From positions 62,001 to 126,000 of the forward strand of contig JAWZYV010006213.1 in assembly GCA_038373885.1 (NCBI GenBank): a DNA stretch of 64,000 bases, in the 5' to 3' direction. Under the pieces are notes generated by a model. That model was not told where the DNA came from. It searched no databases and was given only the letters and a program-made list of their open reading frames with translations. Origin of the DNA: Cheiracanthium punctorium. Its lineage: Eukaryota; Arthropoda; Arachnida; Araneae; Cheiracanthiidae. This document shows positions 53,501 through 58,479 of this stretch, in pieces (the stretch's first letter is position 1; each line of letters opens with the position of its first letter). Position numbers and translations under genes: made by a program.

Positions 53501-56500
53501 GAAATACATGAGTGTGATGTAGATTCTAGAAACAATTAGATTCCGCTATGAAACTGTGGAGAAAAACTTCGAGAACTGATAAAAGATATTTGTAGTTATG
53601 TACGAACAAGGAAAAGAGAAGTCCTACAAATTTATCCTACGTCAACGAGCAGGATACGAGCTTTTATGTCTGTCGGATTGTGTTTTTGTGTTATGGACAA
53701 ATATTCCATAATGTTGTGCTTTGTTGACAATGTAAACGCAACAGAATAATCTTAGCATTTCTTCTTCATTCGTAGAAAATTAACAGTTCTATATTTATTT
53801 TATTATTATTTTTTAATGATTATTCCTTAGGTCTAAATTCTGAAATCTCAGAAGATTTTTATTTCCCTCTAGGGAGGTATCTTACAGGAGATCCGTTAAT
53901 GGGAATCTGCCCACATTCGTATATCTATTGAGGTGATTTTCGGAAATCAGAGACCAATCAGCTTCAAAATTGATGCGCAGACTGCTTACTATAGATTTAT
54001 TCCAGGCGAATTAATAGATTTTGTAAATTATTAAAGTACATGGAAAAAGAACAAATACGGATTAAAAATGCGGGTTGCACAAATAGGATTAGATTTTTTG
54101 ATTAAAGATTAGATTTTTTAATGCCTGGTTAAGCTGTTTTTCAAAAACTTGCCGATAGATGGCGCTGGCATACTAAAAGTAAAGCAATTTTCCGTTGAAA
54201 AAAAAAATCTTATATCTCTCAAATCCTATTCATGCAAACTAATATTTAGAATAATTTATTCTTTTTTAATGATTTCTTAAAGTTTGACGCAGTCAGGGTG
54301 AGCCAAAACTACTTGAGCAAAACATACAGATGGAAAATAATTAATATATTAGTTATACATAAAATTAGTATACCAGTAAGATGAGAACGAGAGTTTTTTA
54401 AAAAAACCTGATTCCTATCATGCGTGTCAGTGGAATCTATCGGTAGCTTTTTAACTTCAACTGACTATTTGTCAGTTTAAAAAGAAATCTAATTATCAGC
54501 AAAGTCTTACTATCATTCATTCTTTTTTAAAGAGTTTTTAAAGTTCACACGATTTATCACATTAGAAACTGTACATATGTAAATGTGATACATAATAATA
54601 CGTAGATAGTATTATTTTAATTCATTTTGCATAAGATTATACTTTTTCCATGCCTCTTATTTTATAAACAGCTAATTAAAAAAAATATATATGAAAAAAA
54701 AAACTTACATAAGCTGAAACATCAAAATGTTTTCAGTTTAGTTCTTTCTGAATATAGGTTTTGGATTTTAATTTGTATTATACTCAGTTGTTCAAAGTTG
54801 TATCGTCAAAATTTTTCATTGACATTTCGATCGCAAGAGTCACAGAAAATAATTGTATGTTTTCTTTTAAATTATTACTATAATGTTAAATATTATGCGT
54901 TTCTTAATTTTCTTCTTAAAAAAATAATAATCCACTTTTTTATAAATAAAAAAGAAAAGCATGCCAGCATAGAATGACAACACTTGTTACGGTAAATAAG
55001 ATTCGAGACAATTTCATTTTATGAGAGTTTGATGATGTGAGCCAGATCAATTTTTAATAAGTAATCTTACATTCTAGCTAACAAATAAATTTTGAAGTAT
55101 AGTATAAGCTAATTCAATTTTTATGGAACATGCTGCAGATATGTATCATGGAAATAAATCTTTATAAATAGTGTGTTAAAAAAGTACTTTAATGACTTTT
55201 TATTCTTTAAAAGAAACGTGCCCATAAAATATTTTTAAAACATTCTCAAAAGTTTGTAATATTTATTTACTATTTCAACAGAAAATTTTATTTTGTCCTT
55301 CAGCTGTTTTAATATTGGTTATTAAAGCACTTACATTATTTTTCCGTAGATTAATTCTACAAGAATACTAATAATTGCTTAAAATATTCTCATCTTAAAC
55401 TGTTCACAAGCACTTGAATAATACTTATTGTGCTACAAATATATTTTCGGGTAATACGGAAATAAAAATGGCAAGTTTTACTGCAATTTATAACGAAAAC
55501 GTTTCGTTTAATAAACTTTTACATGAATTACAAACTGCAAAATGAATTAAACTTCAGGATATTTATAATATAATTTTGCACATTACAGTAAACATTTTTT
55601 AAAACTTCAGTTGATAAGATATAAATTGTTCTTGCTAATAAATGAGTGTTATTTACAAGAATAAAATGTAATTTCGTAATTTACGTTTATAGAAAATGAC
55701 CATAAAAATTACATTTTACTCTTATTTCAATGACTGAAATATGCTTTATACAGAGAAAAAAAATAACTAACCTCATCTCCCGCCTTCGGATCACAAGGCT
55801 TTACGGTGATAGTCACATTTGATGGAGGAACTAGACATTAAAAATCAAGAATGTTAAACTTTGTAGAAATAAATGGAAATTGATAAATATTACTTTCTTA
55901 ATTAAATTTTTATTTGCATTAAAATATATTGGATGCGTTTTTCAATGGACCAGTAAATATAGTTTTACGAAAAGACTTAACACTTTAGTAAAGCCATTAT
56001 ACACAGAACATATGCTATCAAAAACTTTCTAGAATACAAAATTAAATGTTTTCAATGTATAGTCTAGCGATGCCCATAGTGAGGATTTTGAAGTAGTGTG
56101 GCCCAAGTGCAAAAGAATAAATATGCATGGTATAAAGCGTAGCAAATTAAAACATCTCAGTTCTCATAAACATGAGTAAAACATTGTGCATGAAACAAAT
56201 CTTTAAGATAGATGTTCGTTTACAATTTCTGGTAGACTTAATTATCAAATACTAACAATTCGGAACACGGAAAACTGCAATCATTTATCTGCGTTCCCTC
56301 TATAATTTTAGGATAGTTAGTTACGGAATCAAGTTTTAAAACTCGGAAGCTCACCTAGAATACTTTGCACCGTCGGATTTTAACACTGTATATATGTTAA
56401 AAATTAAAAAGATTAATATTATTTTTGTTTATAATATATACTTTCTAGAGTCAATTATTCTAAAAATAATTTGGAAAAACATATTGAGTCCATAACTACA

Positions 56501-57182
56501 GAAACAAGTCAGATTCACATGTTTATTTTTCTTTTTACTATTTAAAGAAGAAAAAAAGTCTAATTTTGGCCTACATCATTTTCGTAATAAACCTATGGTC
56601 TCTTTTTGCTCATGGAAAAGCGATCTGTTATTTAAAATGTGGCTAAAACTTAAGACTTGTTCTAATTTACCATCGCTTTCAGCAAGTTCAAGAATTATTT
56701 CTACAATGCAAGAAGGTTTCTTATATTTTTTTTTTTTTGTGTGTGTGTGTGTCTGTGTGGTTGGAGAGTGGTCAATCAGAAGTTTCAGAAATGATAATTA
56801 TTAAACCAAAGTATGATGGTTTGCACAGAAATTTGTATATTTTGTATAACAATATTAGTACGCAATATTATTTATTAGCTATTGTCAATAGCTTATAAGA
56901 AGCAATATGGTTAATATAACCTCTGAAAGCAGCCTACCTATTAAGTTTAATGGGCATTACTTTGTAGTATGCCCATTAACCGAGAATTATCATATTAAGA
57001 GGTCTCCCTCACAAAATGGCGAATCTTGGGTAAAATATATATTAAAGAACCATCATTTACTTAATAAAATAATTATAGGAATATCAGGAATAGAAGATAA
57101 CCAAACTAACCAAGCTAAATATATTCCCCCAATTTCAATGCGATCAACTCATCCGTTAAGTGACTCTGATTCAGACTAAGTG

Positions 57183-57224
<42 letters not shown>

Positions 57225-58479
57225 TTCTTTTACTCTAGAGTTTATAATACACTTCAAATAAAAGATTTAGTTTCGTACTACAAAAATTCAGCATCTCCTC
57301 AAAAATTTATATTTTTGTATTTATACTAATATATATGCATATGAATTATTCCAAAACTAATTCTATTTAATGCGTTTTTTCTTCTATTCTAAAATAAGCA
57401 TATTAATAACGAAATTTTATATGATACATGGAATTTATTTTGGGGGGAAAATACAGACCGATACCAAATATTTTAGACCGGTTTTGTGAAGTCCTTTTAC
57501 AGGAAACCTTAATTTACGAAGTGATGCCCTAAACACTGAAATAGGTTTCGAATGTGTATCATTATCCTCTGTTTAGTGTTTTTTTTATTATTACTCCGCG
57601 TTTAGCGCCTGAAGTATTATATCATTACTGCACTTTGATTTGATAACTGTAAGAGGATAAACATAAATTTTAAAAGTACAATTTATTCCATTGTTTCTTT
57701 TGTTAGATGTCTTCATTCATAGAGAGGTATCCCTTCATATCGTTTAGCTTACGCATTGCAGCTGTCTTAATTTTTACCTAGATAAGTACAATTCTTTGTA
57801 CAAGACTCTCAACATTTTAATTCTTAAGAACTCAAAACATTTATTTGAAGTTATCTTCCCCTAAGCAAATTTATAACATTACACGAAAAAAAAATGTTAG
57901 GTTGAATTTAACGAAATATTGTTGATTCAACAAAATTTGGTTGATGCTATTTCAAGCGAATTGTTTTGCTGGTTTAAAAAAAAAAATGTTGAATTAACAA
58001 AATGTTGTTGTGCATTTGCTGATTCTGTTGTTTTAACAATTGTGATTGTAAATTGCGTTGATTCAACAAAAATATTTCTTTGAAATAGTACCAACCAAAA
58101 TTTTGTTGAATCAGCATTTTTTTTTTTCAGTGTAGATAAGGAACCTCATATAAATATTTACTAAAGTTGTTGCATTCATTTCATGAAACTTTGTCGTACA
58201 TTTCAGTTAAAAAAATGCTGACGCCTCACATTTTAAATAGTTAAGTTTCTAAAATAATTGTGATACTATTAATTTATTACATGATAAGTGAATTATAGCA
58301 TAAATCCAATTATAAGTATACTTACAGTAAACAACAAGTTTTACAAAGGCAGCCAAAGGCATTGGCGTGGCAGTGTTATTAACTTCACATTTATAGACCA
58401 TTCCATTATCACTCGGTTCAACTTGTATGACCAACTCGCTAGATACCCCACTTCCGGTTTTTATGGTTGGCGTGGCGAT
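16044..58479 (-). CDS. Nephrin / sticks-and-stones-like Ig-superfamily transmembrane adhesion receptor (multi-exon, 5' partial)
   Basis: Twelve minus-strand exons join in frame into about 811 residues: half an Ig domain, four further Ig domains, one fibronectin III domain, a single transmembrane segment and a cytoplasmic tail. Ig domains followed by one FN3 before the membrane is the nephrin/Sns/Hbs layout; the FN3 motif TPGFDGG and the Ig segment PKAGDEVTLACTSSSNP fit that family. Family members mediate cell-cell adhesion (myoblast fusion, nephrocyte slit diaphragm, cell sorting), usually with Kirre/Rst-type partners; that role here is inferred from the family. Extracellular and membrane exons mostly have phase-1 borders, typical of Ig genes. 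No signal peptide or start codon was found, so the 5' end lies further right or in unrecognised exons. Sidestep-type proteins (Ig domains plus FN3) are the main alternative. The 3' end is least certain: an alternative donor at 16085 would continue the tail. Confidence 0.8.
16497..17375. mobile_element. Old TA-flanked mariner-like MITE (candidate)
   Basis: The left end TACAGGGTGATTACGAAAAT is matched, imperfectly, by the complement of the right end (TACATGGTAATTATAAATGA). Inside, GAAGACACGCTCATTTTGGG on the left pairs with GAAGATACACGCATTTTGGG on the opposite strand at about 17300-17322. No transposase frame remains. Confidence 0.5.
17436..17905. mobile_element. Mariner-like MITE with GAAAGTAATGT ends (candidate)
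   Basis: GGAAAGTAATGTTGTTTCTC near 17450 is inverted at 17883-17903 as AAACGACATTACTTTCTAG. The interior lacks coding capacity. A TA precedes the left end, but the right TA is not clear, so the exact borders are uncertain. Confidence 0.5.
19262..19400. repeat. Dispersed-repeat fragment (SINE-like, low confidence)
   Basis: A GC-richer block with GAGTTTTCCGTGGTTTTCTC, a motif I associate with widespread arthropod repeats (recollection, not a database match). No ends are seen. Confidence 0.3.
19749..19867 (-). CDS. Exon: cytoplasmic tail 3
   Basis: The exon has acceptor TTCGCAG and donor AAG|GTAAAA, phase 1 in and phase 0 out, 39 whole codons. It reads AEEDQPKESRGSVNNIHAVL then STPAEHSDDTKKKCLEEPK, acidic and hydrophilic with no stop; the other two minus-strand frames are closed. 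The split codon G|CA makes Ala. It lies 4 kb from the previous exon and was found only by splice-phase reading. The plus-strand frame over it is a shadow. Confidence 0.65.
20397..20556. mobile_element. hAT-type MITE, copy 1 (160 bp)
   Basis: The ends are CAGTGGCGTAGTCAAGG and the complement of CAGTGGCGTAGCCAGAA. It is flanked by CTTCGAGT and CTGCGAGT, an 8-bp target duplication with one change. No coding sequence. Two relatives lie at 40284 and 48114. Confidence 0.85.
20990..21129. mobile_element. Left part of a dispersed repeat interrupted by a transposon
   Basis: From GGTGTCCCATAACTATTTG onward this aligns with 23333-23460 (GGTGTTCCATAGG, ...GGGAGATA..., GGTCAAAAAT, ...ACTTGGGAA). The homology resumes at 22353-22710 and matches 23465-23765, so the 21132-22350 element split this copy. 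Confidence 0.7.
21489..21562 (-). repeat. tRNA-like segment within the composite element
   Basis: The minus strand reads CGTGGTAGCGTGCTCTCC (A-box-like) and CAGGGTTCGATTCTGG (B-box-like), spaced as in a tRNA gene, but no complete cloverleaf is seen. It is related to 13909-13982. Confidence 0.5.
21879..22055. mobile_element. 177-bp hAT-like MITE nested in another element
   Basis: It is flanked by exact 8-bp copies of CAAGTTAC (21871-21878 and 22056-22063). The ends CAGATCCTTATTATCGC and CAGGGCCCGATTATGAC are imperfect inverted repeats beginning CAG. The homologous sequence near 15215 (CAAGTCACAATGTGA) lacks the insert, giving an empty-site paralogue. Confidence 0.9.
22353..22710. mobile_element. 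Right part of the interrupted dispersed repeat
   Basis: CATAAACAATAGATTTGTC, AGTAATTATTAACAGCTA and later stretches align with 23490-23765. Together with 20990-21129 it forms one split copy. Confidence 0.65.
23333..23765. mobile_element. Uninterrupted second copy of the dispersed repeat
   Basis: It aligns with 20990-21129 plus 22353-22710 over its length with moderate divergence. No coding frame longer than chance. It lies just downstream of the 23.9-kb tail exon. Confidence 0.65.
23900..23987 (-). CDS. Exon: cytoplasmic tail 2
   Basis: The acceptor TTTTTTTAG is strong. The donor G|GTATAT is weaker. The phase is 0 in and 1 out, 29 codons plus one base. It reads ADQRTIHWEETARTEYGRT then RSLSFDRGAY; the RSLSF and EYG sites are possible Ser and Tyr phosphorylation points (inference). 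Reading through the donor instead gives a stop at 23876. Splicing is preferred because the next exon enters in phase 1 and continues a coding-like sequence. Confidence 0.65.
24641..24801 (-). CDS. Exon: cytoplasmic tail 1
   Basis: The exon has acceptor TTTGGCAG and donor CAA|GTAAGT, phase 1 in and phase 0 out, 53 codons. It reads IIPIAELQAAVEGARDDTC, LLIRPEEKQPVAAPVG and ETVQETVQLKDFQ, a charged, hydrophilic segment without domain similarity that I recognise. It is GC-richer than its surroundings, and the phase matches both neighbours. Confidence 0.8.
25619..26535. mobile_element. DNA element with CAGGGTTC ends (917 bp)
   Basis: The left end CAGGGTTCATACTC is matched by the complement of the right end (CAGGGTTCGTACGCC). 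Both ends carry repeated CCCTGAGTTTTCC and TTTTCCAGG motifs. A 5-bp TCTTC flanks each side. The centre has a 121-codon minus frame (25973-26338) that does not resemble a known transposase. Superfamily not assigned. Confidence 0.75.
27721..27894 (-). CDS. Exon: juxtamembrane and transmembrane segment
   Basis: The exon has acceptor TTTCAG and donor G|GTGAGT, phase 1 in and out, 57 whole codons. A short stalk (TQVTTSAAVTISEAEKQRRA) precedes a hydrophobic stretch WLISSVLGGLSFVISCICC and a stop-transfer group WRKC. The Cys-rich inner end (CICCVCC) could be palmitoylated. The incoming split codon G|CA makes Ala after STKQIVI. An opposite-strand frame over the same bases is a shadow. Confidence 0.88.
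29299..30147. mobile_element. hAT-like non-autonomous element (849 bp)
   Basis: The ends TAAGGTGACCAT and TAACGTGACCAT are inverted. Exact 8-bp target copies ATCATGCA lie at 29291-29298 and 30148-30155. Subterminal zones repeat TGTCCCGTTTT at least six times, likely transposase-binding repeats (inference). The interior is T-rich with no transposase. It lies in the intron between the FN3 and transmembrane exons. Confidence 0.88.
30556..31964 (-). mobile_element. Complete Tc1-type transposon
   Basis: The terminal 28-bp inverted repeats begin CACTGCTGGCCA and end GCAACACC (24 of 28 positions match). TA dinucleotides flank both ends (30554-30555, 31965-31966). One long frame encodes the transposase. 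Base composition is much GC-richer than the host DNA, and both ends and the frame are intact, suggesting a young insertion. Confidence 0.95.
30692..31732 (-). CDS. Tc1-family transposase, apparently full length (346 aa)
   Basis: Cut-and-paste transposase that binds the inverted repeats and inserts at TA. The N-terminal half has two helix-turn-helix regions (about residues 8-55 and 75-118; LSFREIGRRIGRNQTTVMR is the first recognition region) separated by a basic GRPR-like linker (RRDRPHRP, 60-67). The catalytic triad is D159 (LFTDESRF), D248 (FQQDNARPH) and E283 (SPIENMW), with 34 residues between the last two, the DD34E spacing of Tc1. The PWPARSPDLSPIEN motif is typical. Length fits the family (about 340). 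The frame has no internal stop, so it may be active (inference). It lies antisense-free in a host intron, same strand as the host gene. Confidence 0.97.
   Translation of the reverse strand: MPRRKQRSSFDQVSEFDRGRIVAYRDCGLSFREIGRRIGRNQTTVMRICDRWVQEGTTDRRDRPHRPQCTTSRDDRQIVRMAVTDRSVTSRTISQQIQSVTHHPVSARTIRRRLQQNGLSARRPLLCLPLTRNHRRLRRQWCDERRMWTTEWNEILFTDESRFCMQHHDGRIRVWRHRGERMLNSCIMHRHTGPAPGIMVWGGIGYLSRTPLVRIAGTLTSQRYISEVLEPVVLSYLQGLPTAIFQQDNARPHVARIVQGFFVNHQIELLPWPARSPDLSPIENMWSMVAQRLTQSSSPAVTPDQLWQRVEAAWSAVPQEHIQSLFESMPRRVAAVISNNGGYSGY
31967..34769. other. Intron sequence without recognised features
   Basis: AT-rich, with only short chance frames. The more complex stretch at 34560-34760 leads up to the FN3 exon. 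Confidence 0.6.
34770..35066 (-). CDS. Exon: fibronectin type III domain
   Basis: The exon has acceptor GCAACAG and donor G|GTATGA, phase 1 in and out, 98 whole codons. It opens APEPPQKLRAVN and carries ITLVWTPGFDGG, FRIRYKKSG, YTITGLEPGAQYDFFIAAYN and a final VSTKQ, the expected Trp, Tyr and Leu core positions of FN3. TPGFDGG is seen in the single FN3 domain of nephrin-family proteins and is the main reason for the family call. Confidence 0.92.
36979..37287 (-). CDS. Exon: membrane-proximal Ig domain
   Basis: The exon has acceptor TTACAG and donor G|GTGAGT, phase 1 in and out, 102 whole codons. It reads RPTILRNLVTLKNAAE, SIELRCIAEGDGNISFVWSY and NEDFGEYTCVARNHLGYD, a complete Ig core. It is the last Ig before the FN3 domain. 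A second AG three bases into the exon would break the frame, so the first AG is used. Confidence 0.9.
38835..39119 (-). CDS. Exon: Ig domain
   Basis: The exon has acceptor ATCCAG and donor T|GTGAGT, phase 1 in and out, 94 whole codons. It reads GDNAYFECSILANPILPDMI, then RWSIKG and SKQDSGTLECEAFNGIGEP, a complete Cys-Trp-Cys Ig core with the DSG-x-x-x-C F strand. It carries an NIT and an NVS sequon. It ends in SVNLIVL, the G strand, leading into the next Ig exon. Confidence 0.9.
39120..40283. other. Intron sequence with a TA-rich hairpin
   Basis: A perfect 15-bp stem (ATGGTGTTATATATA and its complement) lies at 39621-39654 beside a (TA)n tract at 39572-39600. Otherwise nothing is recognised. 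Confidence 0.5.
40284..40452. mobile_element. hAT-type MITE, copy 2 (169 bp, inverted)
   Basis: Same family as 20397-20556 in the opposite orientation: CACTGGCGCAGCCAGAAATT at the left, and the right end complement CAGTGGTGTATCCAAGGGG. It is flanked by TAAGACGG and TAAGAAGG, an 8-bp duplication with one change. It shares the ATTCCTC and CCCCTATCCCCC interior with copy 1. Confidence 0.85.
41819..42022. mobile_element. piggyBac-like MITE (204 bp, candidate)
   Basis: TTAA flanks both sides (41815-41818 and 42023-42026). The ends are CCCTTAAATGAC and, on the other strand, CCCTAAATTCC. No coding sequence. The short inverted repeats keep confidence moderate. Confidence 0.5.
43699..43758. repeat. 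Perfect 30-bp direct duplication
   Basis: Copies at 43699-43728 and 43729-43758 begin TTAAACGGATAAACTAATTT and appear identical. Confidence 0.95.
43894..44169. mobile_element. piggyBac-like MITE (276 bp)
   Basis: TTAA flanks both sides (43890-43893 and 44170-44173). The ends CCCATTTGTGCC and CCCATGTATGCC are inverted repeats. A GTCCC/GGGAC hairpin lies near the right end. No coding sequence. Confidence 0.75.
44357..44732 (-). repeat. 3' LTR of the gypsy-like element
   Basis: 376 bp, TG...CA on the minus strand. It matches 45886-46261 except for one C/T difference near 44694. Confidence 0.93.
44744..45060 (-). pseudogene. Remnant of the pol C-terminus (after integrase core)
   Basis: A frame shifted by one from gag reads REQIFIPKSLATSKDVYVRK, then PPLCPPYDGPFPVL, RTNKFYKVLMK and VTVDRLKPAF, the C-terminal integrase tail of gypsy polyproteins (the PPYDGPFPVL and IVTVDRLKPA motifs). 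It stops just before the purine tract. The joint with gag lies at about 45045-45075. Catalytic parts are absent. Confidence 0.85.
45045..45578 (-). CDS. Gag-like protein fragment of the LTR element (177 aa)
   Basis: The frame begins near the 5' LTR. It has the arthropod gypsy gag pattern: LKLPPFWEKFPDLWFANIES, a capsid-type region with YYIVSSLNADILSYVSDVV, and SHLLRKMKHLAPDKTDTEF LKTLFLQRLP near the end. No zinc knuckle remains. The last residues are beyond the deletion joint and in the wrong frame for pol, so the normal C-terminus is lost. Gag forms the intracellular particle of the retrotransposon. Confidence 0.85.
   Translation of the reverse strand: MVARSGFLKMNGETSAEAVKTGDISRVALKLPPFWEKFPDLWFANIESQFHIANISEDSTKFYYIVSSLNADILSYVSDVVLTPPPTLKYDTLKKRLLAEFTDSEQTKIKQLLSELVLGDEKPSHLLRKMKHLAPDKTDTEFLKTLFLQRLPKDTQAILSVYEGTLDTLLDQRLLTA
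45886..46261 (-). repeat. 5' LTR of the gypsy-like element
   Basis: 376 bp. It should hold the element's promoter; a TATATA-like stretch (complement of CTTATATAGTG) lies near 46091-46101. Short frames seen across the LTR are not genes. Confidence 0.93.
46266..48105. other. Intron sequence without recognised features
   Basis: AT-rich, with a poly-A run at 46403-46417 and poly-T runs at 46551-46561 and 47240-47251; no transposon ends or coding sequence recognised. Confidence 0.6.
48114..48245. mobile_element. hAT-type MITE, copy 3 (132 bp)
   Basis: The ends are CAGGGGCGTTATCGG and the complement of CAGGTGCGTAGCCAGAA. Exact 8-bp copies AACCATAA flank it (48106-48113 and 48246-48253). It is related to the copies at 20397 and 40284 by the GTAGCCAGAAA end. 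Confidence 0.88.
49922..49961. repeat. (GATA)n microsatellite
   Basis: About nine GATA units with a few changes, directly against the left end of the following MITE. Confidence 0.9.
49962..50551. mobile_element. TA-flanked mariner-like MITE (590 bp)
   Basis: The ends CAGGGTGAGTGAAAAAGT and CAGGGTGAGTCTGAAAAAGT are inverted; TA lies on both sides. The interior is GC-richer than its surroundings but has no transposase frame. It sits between a GATA tract and a (TA)n tract. Confidence 0.85.
50552..50591. repeat. (TA)n microsatellite
   Basis: About 40 bp of TA directly against the right MITE end. Confidence 0.95.
51889..52179 (-). CDS. Exon: Ig domain lacking the first disulphide cysteine
   Basis: The exon has acceptor TTTCAG at 52180 and donor T|GTAAGT, phase 1 in and out, 96 whole codons. 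It contains VIEGTNATINISVNAYPPV, FSWTKDS and KKDSGTYVCMAENEEG, so the Trp and F-strand Cys are in place. The position where the B-strand Cys is expected reads Ser (NIS), so the canonical intradomain disulphide cannot form. Two NAT and one NIS sequons suggest glycosylation. It is followed by the largest intron, about 12.8 kb. Confidence 0.88.
52762..52803. other. Near-perfect hairpin
   Basis: ATAAGTACAAAAAATGCCT is followed by two bases and then its complement, with one extra T. No terminal duplication was recognised. It could be a fold-back MITE or an RNA hairpin; the stem of about 18 bp is short for a miRNA precursor. Confidence 0.6.
53054..53294 (-). CDS. Exon: body of the split Ig domain
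   Basis: The exon has acceptor CAATAG and donor C|GTAAGT, phase 0 in and phase 1 out, 80 codons plus one base. It reads VTLACTSSSNPLARISWKRDG at the start and DDKSLFECKAKSDD near the end, giving the Cys-Trp-Cys core of an Ig fold. It ends in SNVTVRVR. The SSSNP...W motif resembles the middle Ig domains of nephrin, Sns and Hbs. Codon use is GC-richer than the flanking introns. Confidence 0.87.
55772..55830 (-). CDS. Exon: start of the next Ig domain (59 bp)
   Basis: This small exon has acceptor GTCTAG and donor GAG|GTTAGT. It enters in phase 1, the split codon making Phe, and ends in phase 0. It encodes PPSNVTITVKPCDPKAGDE, which runs straight into VTLACTSS on the next exon, so the Ig domain is split just before its B strand. 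It contains an NVT glycosylation sequon. It is too short to show as an ORF but fits both neighbours exactly. Confidence 0.8.
56907..57179 (+). CDS. Unidentified 90-residue ORF, coding-like
   Basis: The frame starts MVNITSESSLPIKFNGHYFV, includes VCPLTENYHIKRSPSQNGES and ends MRSTHPLSDSDSD and stop. The mix of charged and polar residues and the acidic end look more protein-like than other short frames here. There is no recognised domain, no upstream splice signal and no Kozak-type context of note. A (TA)n tract follows directly. It may be a fragment of a mobile element or chance. It lies inside an intron of the host gene, on the opposite strand. Confidence 0.3.
   Translation: MVNITSESSLPIKFNGHYFVVCPLTENYHIKRSPSQNGESWVKYILKNHHLLNKIIIGISGIEDNQTNQAKYIPPISMRSTHPLSDSDSD
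57185..57221. repeat. (TA)n microsatellite
   Basis: About 35 bp of TA. Confidence 0.95.
57882..58132. mobile_element. TA-flanked mariner-like MITE (251 bp)
   Basis: The ends CACGAAAAAAAAATG and CACTGAAAAAAAAAAATG are inverted, with TA on both sides. The interior repeats GTTGATTCAACAAAAT-type palindromes in both orientations. Confidence 0.75.
58326..58479 (-). CDS. Exon: C-terminal half of an Ig domain
   Basis: The acceptor (T-rich, ending GATAG) gives a phase-0 start at 58479 and the donor T|GTAAGT gives a phase-1 end. The 51 residues include SSELVIQVEPSDNGMVYKC, the D-x-G-x-Y-x-C signature of an Ig F strand, and end in KLVVY. The B-strand Cys and C-strand Trp must lie on an upstream exon, which I did not find between here and the right edge. 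This is the most 5' exon recognised. Confidence 0.8.

Noticed and set aside
54627..54977. Plus-strand 116-codon frame
   Set aside because: Lys/Asn/Phe/Ile-rich low-complexity translation of A/T-rich sequence; no motif.
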